From NCBI GenBank assembly GCA_029582165.1, contig CM055869.1:5984425-6048424 (forward strand): DNA of 64,000 bases, in the 5' to 3' direction. The notes under the pieces are model-generated. The model worked only from the letters and a program-made list of their open reading frames with translations. It did no database searches and was not told the origin of the DNA. Positions 1-11,629 of the stretch are shown here, piece by piece (the first letter of the stretch is position 1; the number at the start of each line of letters is the position of its first letter). Both the position numbers and the translations under genes were made by a program. Source of the DNA: Portulaca oleracea. Its lineage: Eukaryota; Streptophyta; Magnoliopsida; Caryophyllales; Portulacaceae.

Positions 1-3000
1 ACAATGATGGTGTTCAAATCTTTTTGAATTGTAGGACTGTTTCAGTATAGGGTGAGAGAAGAGAGGAGGCAGTGAGGAGAATTGGGAGATAGAACATTCA
101 TTTGTCATAGTTACACTTACTAACAGCATCTTCTGGATCGGATAAGCAGAAACATGTTACATGGATAGCTAATGACACGTACCTGTTCCTATTTACTCTT
201 CAGAGTCCAGACCCTTGAGGTAGTTTGTGACTGCTCCTATAATGAAGAGATTTACTTATTTGAATAGTGAATTACCTTTGTATTATTGTGGAGGGAGGGT
301 AATAGAAGGTGACACGCTTGATAAAATAACATGAATTTATCAATCAAGAAGTCAGAGGTGGGTAGCTTGTATGACTCTTATTTATCCCAGGTTCACAGCG
401 TCTTTCTCTGCTAGTTACTTTTTCCTACTCGTCACATTGTCCAAGTAGTGTCACCCATTTTCTTTCTTATCAAGTGACAAGTAACAATGCTATGCACTGG
501 CTTTGCTTAATAATTATGAGACGAAACCATTTAACTAAGGCGCAGATACCTTTATTCCATAGTACTTTGAGTGACTTTAGGTCTGTTTTGCATAAAATGT
601 TATCCTTTACCACCCTCTTAGCATCACACTACTTCCATTTTCAAGCAAGATTTACTGGGAGGGACTTTAAAAGCCCTAAGGTCTAAGATGTTATGTATGG
701 AGAAACCTGCAGGTTTATCCAGCAAATGCCTGTCTTAATATCTTCTGAAATCAGGATCAATGATGATGAATGATTATGTAGGTGCTCTGCTGGTGAAGGC
801 TAATCGTGCAATATAAGCTTTTGTGCATGACTAATGTCTGATTGTCCTTTTTTGTATAGGGAAGACCTTGGCTGAAAATGATGGTGGAAAGGCTATGTAA
901 ATACTATCAATCATTTCTTTATTTGATCTCACTATCGAGCAGCTAAATCCAGGCGTGCAACATCAAAATCACCCATCAATTTTTTGATCAGTTTTCTAAA
1001 TTATTATTGAGCACTCAGCGCATCTATAGGAGGCAACAATCATCTTTTTCTTTTGGGCGGTGAGTTGGAGGGAGGAAAGAAAATATCTGTTTTTGTGGAC
1101 CCTTATTTTAGAAAAAGAGAAAAAGCACAATATTTTTGGCCCCAACGAGCCTAGTTATAAATAAATTTCAGTATTTTAAGTAATACAATGGTTGTAGTTT
1201 CTTTCTTCTTATGGGATAATCCTTTATTAATTTAGTCCACGTCAGATAAATTTAGACTCGGACAGTTAAACACAGATTCTGAGGTCTTCAGGGAGAAAAT
1301 CACTTGAGAATATAGTAGATACTGAGAGGATTGTGTTAAGATTGATTTAGGGTGGCTAGTGGACGTTAGAGTTACCCAAAATAGGGTATTAGTCATCATC
1401 ATCCAAATAGAAATTCAACATGAGTGAATTATTGGTCACACTGTAGAATTTAATAGTCACACCTAAAGTCTAATCTTCATCACATCTCTTGTGTGAGATA
1501 ACCTCGCTATAGAGTTTGTGATTGTTATTAGATCTGTTTTCAGTTCACTTTCTAACCCCTAATTCCATGATTGCCTAGTTTAGTTTAACAAGGCGCACCT
1601 ACGCGCACTGAGCGGAGAAGCTCAAACCCTGATGCCTCGGACAGGGTGAGGAAAGCTCATCCAAAACACCCGCAAAAGGTTCGCCTTTGTGTGACTTTTG
1701 TGCACCTTTTGGATCCTAGTGAAATAAAATATAAAAAACGGTTTTGTTTGTGTGTTTTAATCAATCCCCTTAACTGTAAAACCCTCCAGAAACACACACA
1801 ACTTCTATCTTCTCCATGTGGGAATGATTTTGAGGCAAAGAAAATATGTATATAAATTGCGTTCAGCATCCAAAGGCGTGCACCTTTGCTTCAAGTCTCG
1901 TGTCTAAACTCTAGGACCCCTTTGTGTCTTTTTGTGCCTTGAGCTTTTTCACTCTAAAGTTATCTAGTAAAATAGACCGTAAAATGGAGTGACCTCAATC
2001 TAGGGAATTGGTTAATGCTTATTGATTTACCTCAAATACACATTCAAGTTACAAGAGTCATGCCTAGGGTTAGTTTTGGGGTAGTTTGGAGCATTCAATA
2101 ACAGCCGTACCTTTGGCTTGCACGATTAAAAGGAGGTCCATTCCGTCAAACACTAGATTTGAAAACATTTCTAGCATGCTTTTAGGACAGTTTAGAGATG
2201 CATTTTGCTTTAATACTAAACACTCTACAATCGAAGCCATAACAGATTGCCGTAATTAACATTTTTATTAGTTCAGTCAGTGGATGGTAGTATGGAATTG
2301 CTATGTTCTATAAGATTAAGTTATTTTGATGTGCTAAATAATGCTTACTTTCAGTATAAATGAGACAAGGAAAAGGTAGTTGAGTAAAATCAATGTATGG
2401 ATTTGTTTATATTTTGATCTCATAGTCATGATTCATCATTTATTGTTTTATAATTTGGACTCAAAGATTGAACTAGATTCCATTATAGTTAATATGAGAT
2501 GTTCTCGTGTCTACTGTATTTCCATGATCTGTGTAGCCTGTCTTTGTGTTTACTGGAACACTTTTACCATGTCGTTCATTTACTAAGTTTAAGCTACTTC
2601 ATTGTTTTCAATAATGTCATAACTCATAAGTCATAATCCAGTGTATAGCAATAAGTGACTCTCTATTTGCCGACTATATATTCTTGGATTTCCCTTGACC
2701 GTACATGGTTGGGATCCATCCTGCACACTATTCTTGTTGCTATATACATATTCTGACCAATCATTGAAGCAGAGTATGTATATTATTACCTACTCACTCT
2801 GTTTGTCCTCCTCCAATCATGATTGAACACATGGAGTTTTTTAGCAGGCAATTTCATTAGTTAGGATTCGAGATAGATTTGATTGAGCACAGTTCAATCC
2901 GAAAGAAAGAAAATGGAATAAAAAACCAGTTTCTCCCCTAAATGTGCCTGCTTTTGCAATTTTATTCTCTATTGGTCATTTATGGTATTTCCATTTATTG

Positions 3001-3049
3001 TTTTCAGAAAGCAACGTGCCATCTTCCTCCCTACAATTACAATTAGTGA
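1..3049. other. Intergenic; no gene recognised
   Basis: I see no coding exon I can support here. Open frames are short (about 70 codons), lack family resemblance and overlap on both strands. A possible terminal exon after a TTTTGTATAG acceptor near 860 reads only about a dozen codons before a stop, which is too little to call; it could be the 3' end of a gene to the left of the window. A GC-rich dispersed repeat lies at 1585-1895. Confidence 0.5.
1585..1895. repeat. GC-rich dispersed repeat (GCGC type)
   Basis: In otherwise AT-rich DNA this stretch has repeated GCGC, GGCGCACC and GCACCTTTTGG motifs and ends in GGCGTGCACCTTTGC. Similar wording recurs inside the DEK intron at 40873-41332 and 41885-42053. 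I infer a degraded copy of a dispersed non-coding repeat family common in dicots. Boundaries are approximate. Confidence 0.4.
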
Positions 3050-3240
3050 TGATAACAACAACAAACTCCCAGGAGAGCTCATTTTATGGTGGTGTGGGGA
3101 ATCCAAATGTAAGCAGCCTTCCCCACGAACTAAAGTTGAGAGGCTAATTTCTGCGGACCAACAAAAAACCTTCTGTAAAAACCTACTTTGAAAACCAGAT
3201 TTGACACTAAAAGAAACCGAATTCGAAGTTGGAAAACTCA
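3050..3240 (-). mobile_element. RTE-type LINE, 5'-truncated 3' end
   Basis: Read on the minus strand, this segment carries the same 3' untranslated block seen at the ends of the two RTE LINE copies in the DEK gene: GGAAGGCTGC, TACATTTGGATTCCCCA, then CTCCTGGGAGTTTGTTGTTG. The (TTG)n tail is typical of RTE elements. No reverse transcriptase codons remain. Only about 190 bases are clearly alignable by eye. Confidence 0.6.
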
Positions 3241-4030
3241 ATGAAAGACCAAGAAATCAAGAAGCTTGTGGGGAAGTAAGATACAATAGGCTTTTGAGTT
3301 TCCTATTTACCCAGATAAAGAATCTAAAACAGCAAAAATTGTTTGTCTTTCTAGTATCAACCTAGATGTTTCATCCCTCGTCCTTGAACATAAAACTTGT
3401 AGTCAATTTAGTAGCAAGTGAATATTCTCTGATATTTACTCTTACATGGTCACATATCGTACGTCTCTATTTTCTAAAACAGATATGCATGAATTTTGGT
3501 TGATTGCACTATGATCTCCCCCACGTTACTGTCTATCTCAAGCTTACCATGAGGTGTACATAGTGTAATGGTGGTCATTTGATTGTATTCAAATAATAAT
3601 GAAGGCTCCATCAGGATTAACCAACCTGTTTTTTCAATGGCCTTACACAGAGTATTTGTATCTTATTTTTTAATTGCTTAATGCGCAGGTGTAATGTATG
3701 AGGGGTAGTAATTTAGCTGTACATGTTTTTATTCGTTCTCGGAGTTTTTCCCTCCTTTCAATAAGGGCAATGGCAGCTTTGCCTCCTTGTAAATGGTAGC
3801 ATAGTTATAAGAAAAAAGAAAGACAAAATAAGGGTAAAACTTAAGACTTACGTCGATTATTATGCATTCAGTACTGGAAAAATTATATTATGTACATAAA
3901 CATCAATGACAACACTTGAAATTAAAGCGGAAACATCAAAATTGTGCTATAGCATGGGAAGATAGTTATACAGGAGAGGAAAATTCTAATACGTTAAATA
4001 CATCTTAATTGATCAGTCTTCCTACTTGCC

Positions 4031-4711
4031 CTAAACCATAATGAGATGCTGTTGAGCTTCAATTCTGAGCTCTTCCTTCATCTTTCTAATGAAATCCTCG
4101 AATCTTCTATTTAATTCATCCGTACTCATCATTGCAATTTCTTCATCCTCCTCCTCATCATACTCACTTTCATTTTCATATTCGCTGTTGACACACTCTT
4201 CCTTATCATTGTCAAAGGTTTCGTCATCTACTTCTTCCAATATATGTTCCCCGTCAGTAGTTAGAAACTGGGAATCTTCCTCTATTTCCTCATCTTCCAC
4301 AGCTGCATTCTCTCCTAAACTCTTTTCTACCTCAAGTTCTTTGGTAGCAACATTTTCAACCAGGACTAAATCCTCTACTGACGGCTGTAGATTCATCTCT
4401 GTGTACTCCTCGAAAACTGTGTCACTATCAGGGCTTATGTCAGTTGGTGGAGATGGTAGTGGTGGTGAAGGAGGATCAATTGTTCGAGTTGAGTACTTTG
4501 CAATGAAAACTAGGATCCCATTGCACAGAAGGAATATGTATTTCTTGTCTGTAGCAAGAGAAAAGAGCTGGGAAGAAAATGTACTTTGATGAGGTGCGGA
4601 GTGAAGGAAGTAGAGGCAAGACGGATGCAAAAAGAAGTAGGAGAAAACAGATAATGAGAGGATGAATTGAGTGAGTTTCATCAACTCAGATGAGAGGGAA
4701 GCTTGCTTCAT
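4031..4711 (-). CDS. DUF761 family membrane-anchored protein
   Basis: This is a single-exon gene for a 226-residue plant protein. Residues about 13-36 and 57-72 are hydrophobic; the second (KKYIFLLCNGILVFIAKYS) is the usual membrane segment of plant DUF761 proteins. A proline-serine stretch follows (80-95), then a long acidic, disordered middle (about 100-195). The C-terminal DUF761 motif, DELNRRFEDFIRKMKEELR, sits near 198-216 and is followed by a few residues and the stop. Family members are small plant-specific proteins of unknown biochemical role, some expressed in fibres or under stress. The methionine chosen precedes the first membrane segment, with a TATA box about 150 bases upstream. 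A dead tandem copy lies at 7631-8262. The product family is sure; the function is not. Confidence 0.85.
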   Translation of the reverse strand: MKQASLSSELMKLTQFILSLSVFSYFFLHPSCLYFLHSAPHQSTFSSQLFSLATDKKYIFLLCNGILVFIAKYSTRTIDPPSPPLPSPPTDISPDSDTVFEEYTEMNLQPSVEDLVLVENVATKELEVEKSLGENAAVEDEEIEEDSQFLTTDGEHILEEVDDETFDNDKEECVNSEYENESEYDEEEDEEIAMMSTDELNRRFEDFIRKMKEELRIEAQQHLIMV

Positions 4712-4859
4712 GATTAAATATCAGGTGGTTTTTAATATATTTCTTCTTTGATAGGTTTTGGTATCATGCAATAGAGTCAGGAACTTTTGCAGAAGGAAGC
4801 TCTCTGAACTTGAAAGCTTGGTTTGTAGTTGCTGTGTGGCACTTTGAAGTTTGGCTTCC

Positions 4860-4866
4860 TTATATA
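4860..4866 (-). promoter_or_regulatory. TATA box of the DUF761 gene
   Basis: On the minus strand the sequence reads CCTATATAAGG, a near-ideal plant TATA box, about 150 bases upstream of the DUF761 start codon. Transcription would begin roughly 30 bases downstream of the box. This is inferred from motif and spacing. Confidence 0.6.
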
Positions 4867-6700
4867 GGAGTGAAAATAACTTTGAAATGTGTAAATGGAC
4901 ATAATTGCCCTTGATCATTAAGGGATGTGAATGGTAGTGTACGGATAAAACCCTTATTTATTGGCCTTTCATGGACCTATATAATTGTCTCTTCCATTTA
5001 TCTTTCTCCTTTTATCCTTTTGGGAGAATGACTGTGGAGCTGATGATAAATCATGAGATTTCTCATATAGTGTGGGTCATTTTGCTTTTGATGACCTGTT
5101 CTGGATTTGTGTATGAAAATTGTTACATTTCGAGCCCTGGGGAGGGGTTGCTTTCAGGGTACCTGATTAAAGATGATCAATTATTTGATGCCAAGGCTGA
5201 ATTCCTGTGTGCTAAAATAGTTTTGGAAATTGAGGTCCTTCAGAATTATTAATTACGCTTTCTTTTCTTGGGCTCACTCTCTTGTTCCGCCTCTCTTCCA
5301 GTCACCTCACGAGCTACATGTCTTTTCCAAGAGGATTAGATGATTCAGTGATTAATATGTGATTAGTGTTTCTTTTCCGTAGACCGTACTAATGGACGAT
5401 TTATAGCATATCAATTTCAATGTTTTCATTTTCAGGGTAGTTTAAGCAGCAAACTATGTGAACCTCTAAGTTTAGAATTCATAGAAGTATAAGCCTGCGC
5501 CCTGCAGTAAAAAAAAAAAAAAAAAAAAGGCTTATCAAGTTACTCATGAAGTACACTTTAGGTTAAAATTAAACTATTTACTTTTACACCAGTACTTGCT
5601 CAAGGCTTGGCTTGTGAGGGGGTTGGGGTCATTCTATATGTACTTTCACCTTTTAAGATATCATCACCAATCATTGAAATGGATTTGAGTGATAGAGGCC
5701 CATGCTACAGTGAATGATAAATCAATAATATCAAAAAAATTGAATGAAAGTAGTAATTTCACAATTTCTGAATAGTTGTTAACCCTTTATAGAATAGTGA
5801 AGGAGTATATCCTTTTTGACCTTTCTTGTAACTCTTGATATGACCTAGCTTCCATACAGTCTTCTAATTCGAATTCTTGTAAAATATCCTTTTCTTTCTC
5901 CATTTCTATCCACTAACATGGTCATTGTTGAGTACTGGTTGCATGTGCAATGTCTATAGCATTCTCTGTACTGAAATTGTTCCACCTATCTGTCTGCATA
6001 TATTCCTTGGCCTAAGCTTCAAGCCACTATTCCTTGAGATTAACCTCACTCGAAAAAGCCGTCACTAATGCCAGGCTTAACGCTTCATAATTGACCTCCT
6101 AGAAACATCTTTGGTAGATCCATACTGGCGAGCAATTTCATCGAAATTGAAGTGTCTCGATCATTAAATGGTTTCACGTGTAATCATGGGACTAAGAGCA
6201 TAATTAGTTTCAAGTTACTGTAATAGTATAATGAATCTTTGGATCTGTAAGATATGAATTTATTGAATTACGGAAGATATGATACACATAAATGGTGCAA
6301 AACTGCAAATTCTTGCCAACAGGAATGAGAACTTCATGTCTTTTAAGGCCACTGCTTTGTTCTTTTTGTAGAGTATTTTGACTTTTTCATGGTACTTTGA
6401 ACCACTGCTTGGCTTTTTATAGAGAATAATAACTTTGCACTTTTCATTGTTTTAAAAGAGAAAATTGTGTTTGTGTGAGATATTCACTGGAGAACAAAAA
6501 AATAAATAAAAAAATTCTCAACAGTAAATTTTTTTATAGAAATTTGGCACTTTGATTCCCGGCTGAATCTCTGAGCCCACAAAATCTGTCTTTGTGGTTG
6601 CACTTTCTCTACCTTTGCTATGGGGTTTTGGACCCATGCTATGAAAAACCTTTGACAGATTCAATCAGTATGTGTATTCCATCCATTTTTCTTGTTAGGT
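4867..6700. repeat. Upstream flank of DUF761 gene, first duplicate copy
   Basis: There is no gene in this stretch. Parts of it recur in the same order upstream of the DUF761 pseudogene. For example, the text around 6530-6690 (CAGTAAATTTTTTTATAG, then a GAGCCCACA and CTTTGTGG block) matches 9478-9610. It is therefore one arm of an old tandem duplication covering DUF761 and its upstream DNA. A 20-base poly-A run lies at 5509-5528. Confidence 0.5.
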
Positions 6701-7330
6701 AGGTGTTTGTCTAATTGTACAAACTTGGTGCAAATGGTTACTGTATAGTACTAACCTGAATGGTTACATCTGAAAAAACTAGTGCAATGTTATTTCGACC
6801 ATTCTCATTTTATCTGGCCAATTGCATTCCAAATTATGTCTTTACTCTTTACTGATATCAAACCTGATGTTTTAAGCTTCAACCTGGTGAAAACTATGGA
6901 CGCATGATTTTTCATTTAGACAAAAAATGCAAAATTTTCCGGGAATGGGAGATCTCGACACTTGACACCTGAACATTAACAATTTTGGGAACACTTGAAC
7001 CAACTGTGACAATTGTCGCGAATAGATTTGTAGAATTCATTAATCAAACTTGCAATGTGGTATTGTGAACAATTATGTTCACAAATAGTTGACAATTACT
7101 ACTAGGATGCTGTAAACTGCAAATAACACACTGCTTGATAGAGAGATATGGAAGATTATAAAAAAAATTTCCTGAAGCATGCTGAAAGTCCTTCAGTCAG
7201 ATTTCTTCTTGACTGAGGAACACAAACATGTCTGTCTAAGAGACCCAATAATCAATAGATTGCTCTATATTGCTTAATATGCATGGCCTTTGTTGAAATA
7301 CTTCTATACATACTGAAAGTTATCAAGGGT

Positions 7331-7552
7331 TGATCAGGCCACAGGAATGTCTCCATTGTAAACTTCCTTCATCTTGGCCTTGTGGGTAATGCCGTTACAC
7401 GTGGAAGCTTTTAGCATTGTGATTCGATACGTTTTGCTCCTACCATTTTGACCATTTTTTTGAAAAAAGTTTTTCTGCTTTTGTGCTGCTGAATGAATAT
7501 TCAGTAAGGATAATAGCAGAGAGTAAGCATCAATGCCTAATGCCCATGACAC
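7331..7552 (-). pseudogene. DUF7722 gene copy, decayed
   Basis: On the minus strand, one frame ends in RKFTMETFLWPD, matching the RKFAMGAFLWPDQ end of the intact DUF7722 gene at 13208-13513. Another frame near the other end reads SWALGI, recalling SWAFPHLI of the intact protein. The two parts are in different frames, an in-frame TGA precedes RKFT, and the conserved HYPRYT block is lost. It lies just 3' of the decayed DUF761 copy on the same strand. Confidence 0.65.
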
Positions 7553-7630
7553 AGCGGATTCAGACAGAAAAAAGTCTGAAAATTAAGTGTGTTAATGATT
7601 ACTGATTTTGAATTAATCTTCCTACAGTTC

Positions 7631-8262
7631 CTAAACCATAATTTCCATAACAAGTTGCTGTTGAGATTCAATGCTGAGTTCTTCCTTCATTTCCTTAATG
7701 AAATCTTTAGTTTTCTGTGTGATTCATTTGTGGTCATGATCTAAGCAATTTCTTTTTCTTTCTTCCTTTCCTCTTTTTTCAATATTTCACCCTGTTGTAT
7801 CATTCTTTCACATACTCTTCATCATCATGTTCTAAGATTTTGTCATGGACTTCCTTACATTTGTCTAGTATCCATGTCTGAAACTAGACCCCCTCCTTTT
7901 TTTTTTTCTTCATAATTTCATTTACTTCAACTCTTTTCGCTTCCACCTTACCTTTTTCCTATGGCAACACTCTCCACCACAACTGACTTCTCAATTTGCA
8001 TCGGCTGCAAAGTATCTTTGCACTATGAAAATCCACCAATATCAGTGCCTGCCACAGGTTAGCGTAGTAGCACAGGTTAGCATAGTAGTTGAGTATTAAT
8101 TATGTATTAATTGTTAGAATTGAGTACTTTGCAATGGACATTAGGACCGGACCCATCAGCCATTGCATAGAATGAATAAAGGAATAAAGACACGACAGAT
8201 AAGAGGAAGACAAATTGAGTGAACTTTTCCAAAGCTAACATAAGAATGCAAGCTTAATTCAC
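7631..8262 (-). pseudogene. DUF761 gene copy, decayed
   Basis: This is a degraded copy of the gene at 4031-4711 in the same orientation. The 3' end still reads DFIKEMKEELSIESQQ and then a stop, close to DFIRKMKEELRIEAQQ of the intact copy. The 5' end retains KFTQFVFLLS-like codons, but the start codon is replaced and a TAA or TGA follows at once. The acidic middle is broken by frameshifts and short indels. It cannot make the protein. Confidence 0.8.
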
Positions 8263-9640
8263 ATTTCAGATATTTTCTGCCAAATACTTTTAGGACTTTG
8301 TAGGGACAGAACGAACTTATCCGAACTCAAATTTTAGATCTTTGTAGAGGCAGAAGTTTAGTTTGTTTATATTGGAGTTTTCATCATCTTCCCTGGAATA
8401 TCTACGCGTGTCAAGGTTACTAATGCGTTGATGGTAAATTTGGCTAGCGGATTTACGCAACAGATCACAAGGCTCTTCATATGACAGGGAATTATTGCAT
8501 CTGATTGATTGTTCTGGATTTTTACTTGTCGTGATATTTATTTCCTTCAAGTGGAAGTTGCTTTCTGGATACATTATTGAGATTGAATCTTGGCATATAT
8601 TATTGGCCAAGAACTGTAAGGTAGAGAGATGGTACTAGAGGAAATAGAATTCTAACTGTAGGTCCTTTTGGTTATGTATTAATTATTGTGTCCTCTCTCT
8701 CTTGCACACGCCCTCTCATTTGGCCACAACCTTGTCATTTTGCAAGTTGCGAGTCTTTTCCTCCTGTAGTTAGGTGGGGAAGAAGTTGCCTTTCGGTAAA
8801 CGGCATGAGCACTGATTTTTGCAATATGCCTTATACAATCAGGCTCTCTCTGTTACCTGGTTTTCGATCACGAATTAGCATCATTAATTCTTAAAAGTAG
8901 ATTTTAATTAATTAGCGAACATGGTCCACACTTAGTTTGAGAACGAACGTTGATTCCGTAATCTAGCAAAGCATTAGAGGGCTTGGGAATGGGGCAGTTG
9001 CCGGAGTATCGTTTTCTGTGTTGAGACAATGCCTGTTTTTCATGCAGTTGTTCTCAAACTTGACCCTTGTCTAATATCACTTGTTTTTCCATTCTAATCT
9101 ACTAATATGGTCATGTGTATATGTAGGCTAACTGCACATGGCCTGTCCTTGGCTTTTTCCTGCCCTTGCTTGGCCAAAACTACATGCCACTTATGTAACT
9201 TGTAAAGTGGTAAGATTGTAAACTGTTGATTGTTGTGAAGCTTGCATTAATGTTGTTATAGGTTAGAGACATTTATTTATGGCCTTTGAAACCCTATTTT
9301 GGTAAGATATTGCATAGATTACTTAGCAATTGAACCAGCATTTTGAACTCTTTTTGGTGACACATTATGTGAACTCCAAACCCTCACTTCACGTCTTTTC
9401 ACCCTTTTGGAGAATGTTTTGGTTCACAATTTTCATCATGGTACCAATTTGATTGCTGGTGAGAAAGCGTCAAACAGTAAATTTTTTGTAGGTTTGCACT
9501 TTTTAAGCTGGCTGAGTGTTTGAGCCCACACAATCTTTGTGGCTGCACTTTTCCCACTTGCACGGGCATTTGAACCTATGCTCTGGAAACTTTGGTAAAA
9601 TTATTGTACTTATTTTCCAGTGAACCTTTTGTCGTAGCTG
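8263..9640. repeat. Upstream flank of DUF761 pseudogene, second duplicate copy
   Basis: Non-coding. It shares collinear blocks with 4867-6700: a CCATT...CTA(A)CATGGTCAT block near 9090 against 5900, and the CAGTAAATTTTTT and GAGCCCACA blocks at 9478-9560 against 6520-6600. The 97-codon minus open frame at 8317-8610 has no family resemblance and I do not call it. Confidence 0.5.
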
Positions 9641-9717
9641 TTCTCAATCATTGAATCTCAGTACAACTGGTTCCTGTTGTAGGAACTTTGAATTAGGACA
9701 TTATGCATATGTCAATA

Positions 9718-10249
9718 GGGATATTGGATTCTAATAATCTCTACTATCACAAATTGGATGACAATAATCTCTACTATCATTTTGGATTCTGGTGGTAAAA
9801 AAAAAATTAAAATTATATTGTAGTGGGACATAATCGAGAGTATACCCTAAATATCATAGATTTTCTGTTGCATTTGATTCAAAACTTTGTATAACACTTT
9901 ACAACGAATTTTAATGAATTTACAGCATTTCTCCCAATTTTTTTCAATTTTGTTTTATGCATTATGATTTTTCCAATTTATTCCTTTAAAAAAATCATAA
10001 TAATTGCTCGAAATCTCAAAAAAATAATTTAAAAAATGTTTTAGTAATTACACTTCATTACCTATCTGGGGGCAGGAACGAAAAAAACAAAACAATATGG
10101 GGTAGGCATGAAAAAAATAAAAAGAATGTGGTGATGGATTTGGTACCACTACAATACAATTTTTATTTTTACCACCAAAATACAAATTGAAAGTAGAGAT
10201 TATTGCCATCCAATTTGCAAAAGTATGAATTATTAGAATCCAATTTCCC
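9718..10249. mobile_element. Mutator-like MITE, copy 1 of the GGGAAATTGG family
   Basis: The ends are inverted repeats: GGGATATTGGATTCTAATAA at the left and its near complement, ending in CCAATTTCCC, at the right, with about 110 bases of inner inverted homology each side. The 10-base direct repeat TATGTCAATA flanks it exactly (9708-9717 and 10250-10259). A target-site duplication of 9-10 bases is characteristic of the Mutator superfamily. It has no transposase. Related copies lie at 55903-56256 and 61969-62671. Confidence 0.75.
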
Positions 10250-10254
10250 TATGT

Positions 10255-10256
<2 letters not shown>

Positions 10257-10297
<41 letters not shown>
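10257..10297. repeat. (AT)n microsatellite
   Basis: About 20 uninterrupted AT units abut the right edge of the Mutator-like MITE. Confidence 0.95.
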
Positions 10298-10299
<2 letters not shown>

Positions 10300-11218
10300 T
10301 TTGATTTTACTTATCTTTCTTACCTATTTTTACTTACACTATTTAAAATACTTTACATAATACATATTTAAAAATTCATATATTTAATAAGGGATGTGAC
10401 CGGCGTGACTTACTATGTTCTTTTATGTGGTGGGATAAAATTATCCCACCTTTCTCGTGCCACTTTATCCATTGTCACAATATCTTATTAAAATACTATA
10501 AATTATATATTTAAAGATTAATTTATTTAAATGATGCGGTTGATATGATCTACCTTTCCAAATATTATTCCACTTTACCCTATTTTATGCCACTTATCTC
10601 ACCTATCTCACTCACCATCCATACCAATACTTACACAACCTTATTTTACTTGCCTTATTTTCGTTGCTTTACTTTCACTCTCTCTCTCTCTCTTACTTAC
10701 AAAAGACCGAGACACACACACACATACATATGCTACTTTTTCAAACTTGTATTTTATTTTTTTTGTAAAAGGTGGTTATATATTAGCCATTGTGTAATTT
10801 TAATTTGTATAATTTTAGGAAAAAAGTTTGTGAAATTTGAAAAAATTTACACTATTTGTGTTATTTATTGGGACCGGGAGCGGGGGTCGGACCTCCAAAA
10901 ATAATCGGGATTCCGGTCCAGCTCATGCCTAGGATATACTGATCAATTACTCTGATATTTCTTTTAGGATAATGGAATATTTGCTTTTGATTTGATCAGA
11001 GGATTATGGATATTTTTGTGTCTTGTGTCTAGTAAATCTCAAGTTAGTTTTGCCAGGACAGCAGATGTACTCTTATATATTATGTAAACTCCGACACTTA
11101 TTTTGAATTACATGTCTAGTTTGACATCCTTCAGGTTTCTTATGGCCACTTACTTTCTAGATGACTCAAAATCTGTCCTAGTCATTGTCTTAATTAACTT
11201 GTGTTATACTTGGAACAG
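10300..11218. other. Intergenic; nothing recognised
   Basis: AT-rich DNA with pyrimidine tracts and a short (CT)n and (CA)n stretch near 10675-10725. The 119-codon plus-strand open frame at 10545-10904 is low-complexity and has no family resemblance. Confidence 0.4.
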
Positions 11219-11339
11219 ACAAAAGCAAGATGTTTATCAGACTATCCAAAGGTTGAATGAGATGGGGCATGAGACTAACTTGTTCCTAGCTAGTTTAACT
11301 GAGCTCAGGCTACAACAAGAAAAGCATGGACTGATTCAG
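11219..11339 (+). other. Orphan exon-like segment, unidentified
   Basis: This stretch has good splice borders (TGGAACAG before it and GTGATTTC after it) and an open frame rich in polar, helix-forming residues, including QTIQRLNEMGHETNLFLASL. It looks like part of a coiled-coil protein. A second candidate exon starts at 11541 after CTTACAACAG, in matching phase (RLTLVEEVRFELLLDVV), and runs into a stop. I do not recognise the protein. No start or further exons were found, so it may be a gene relic or a fragment carried by a transposon. Confidence 0.35.
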
Positions 11340-11629
11340 GTGATTTCCTGCACCTTTATATAATGAGTATTAGCTATCAGGAATTCAATTCTATAACTAA
11401 TGACACATAGTAATAATTCAGACCGGGTAATTGGATTGTTCGACTTCGAATTATGCTAAGTTTGCGTTATGTTGTATTTGGGTCTATTTGGGTTGATTTG
11501 GTTCACTTGGTTTGTAATCCAAATATTTATCTTACAACAGCGACTAACCTTGGTTGAAGAAGTTCGGTTTGAGTTATTGTTAGATGTTGTTATATCTCGA
11601 GTTATCTTCTTTTGAAAGTTTTGGACTTA

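Noticed and set aside
860..900. Possible terminal exon (KTLAENDGGKAM then stop) after TTTTGTATAG
   Set aside because: Only about a dozen codons with no partner exon in the window; it could equally be chance.
4089..4589. 166-codon serine-rich frame on the plus strand
   Set aside because: Antisense shadow of the acidic part of the DUF761 gene.
8317..8610. 97-codon minus frame upstream of the DUF761 pseudogene
   Set aside because: No family resemblance, and it lies in the non-coding flank of a duplicated block.
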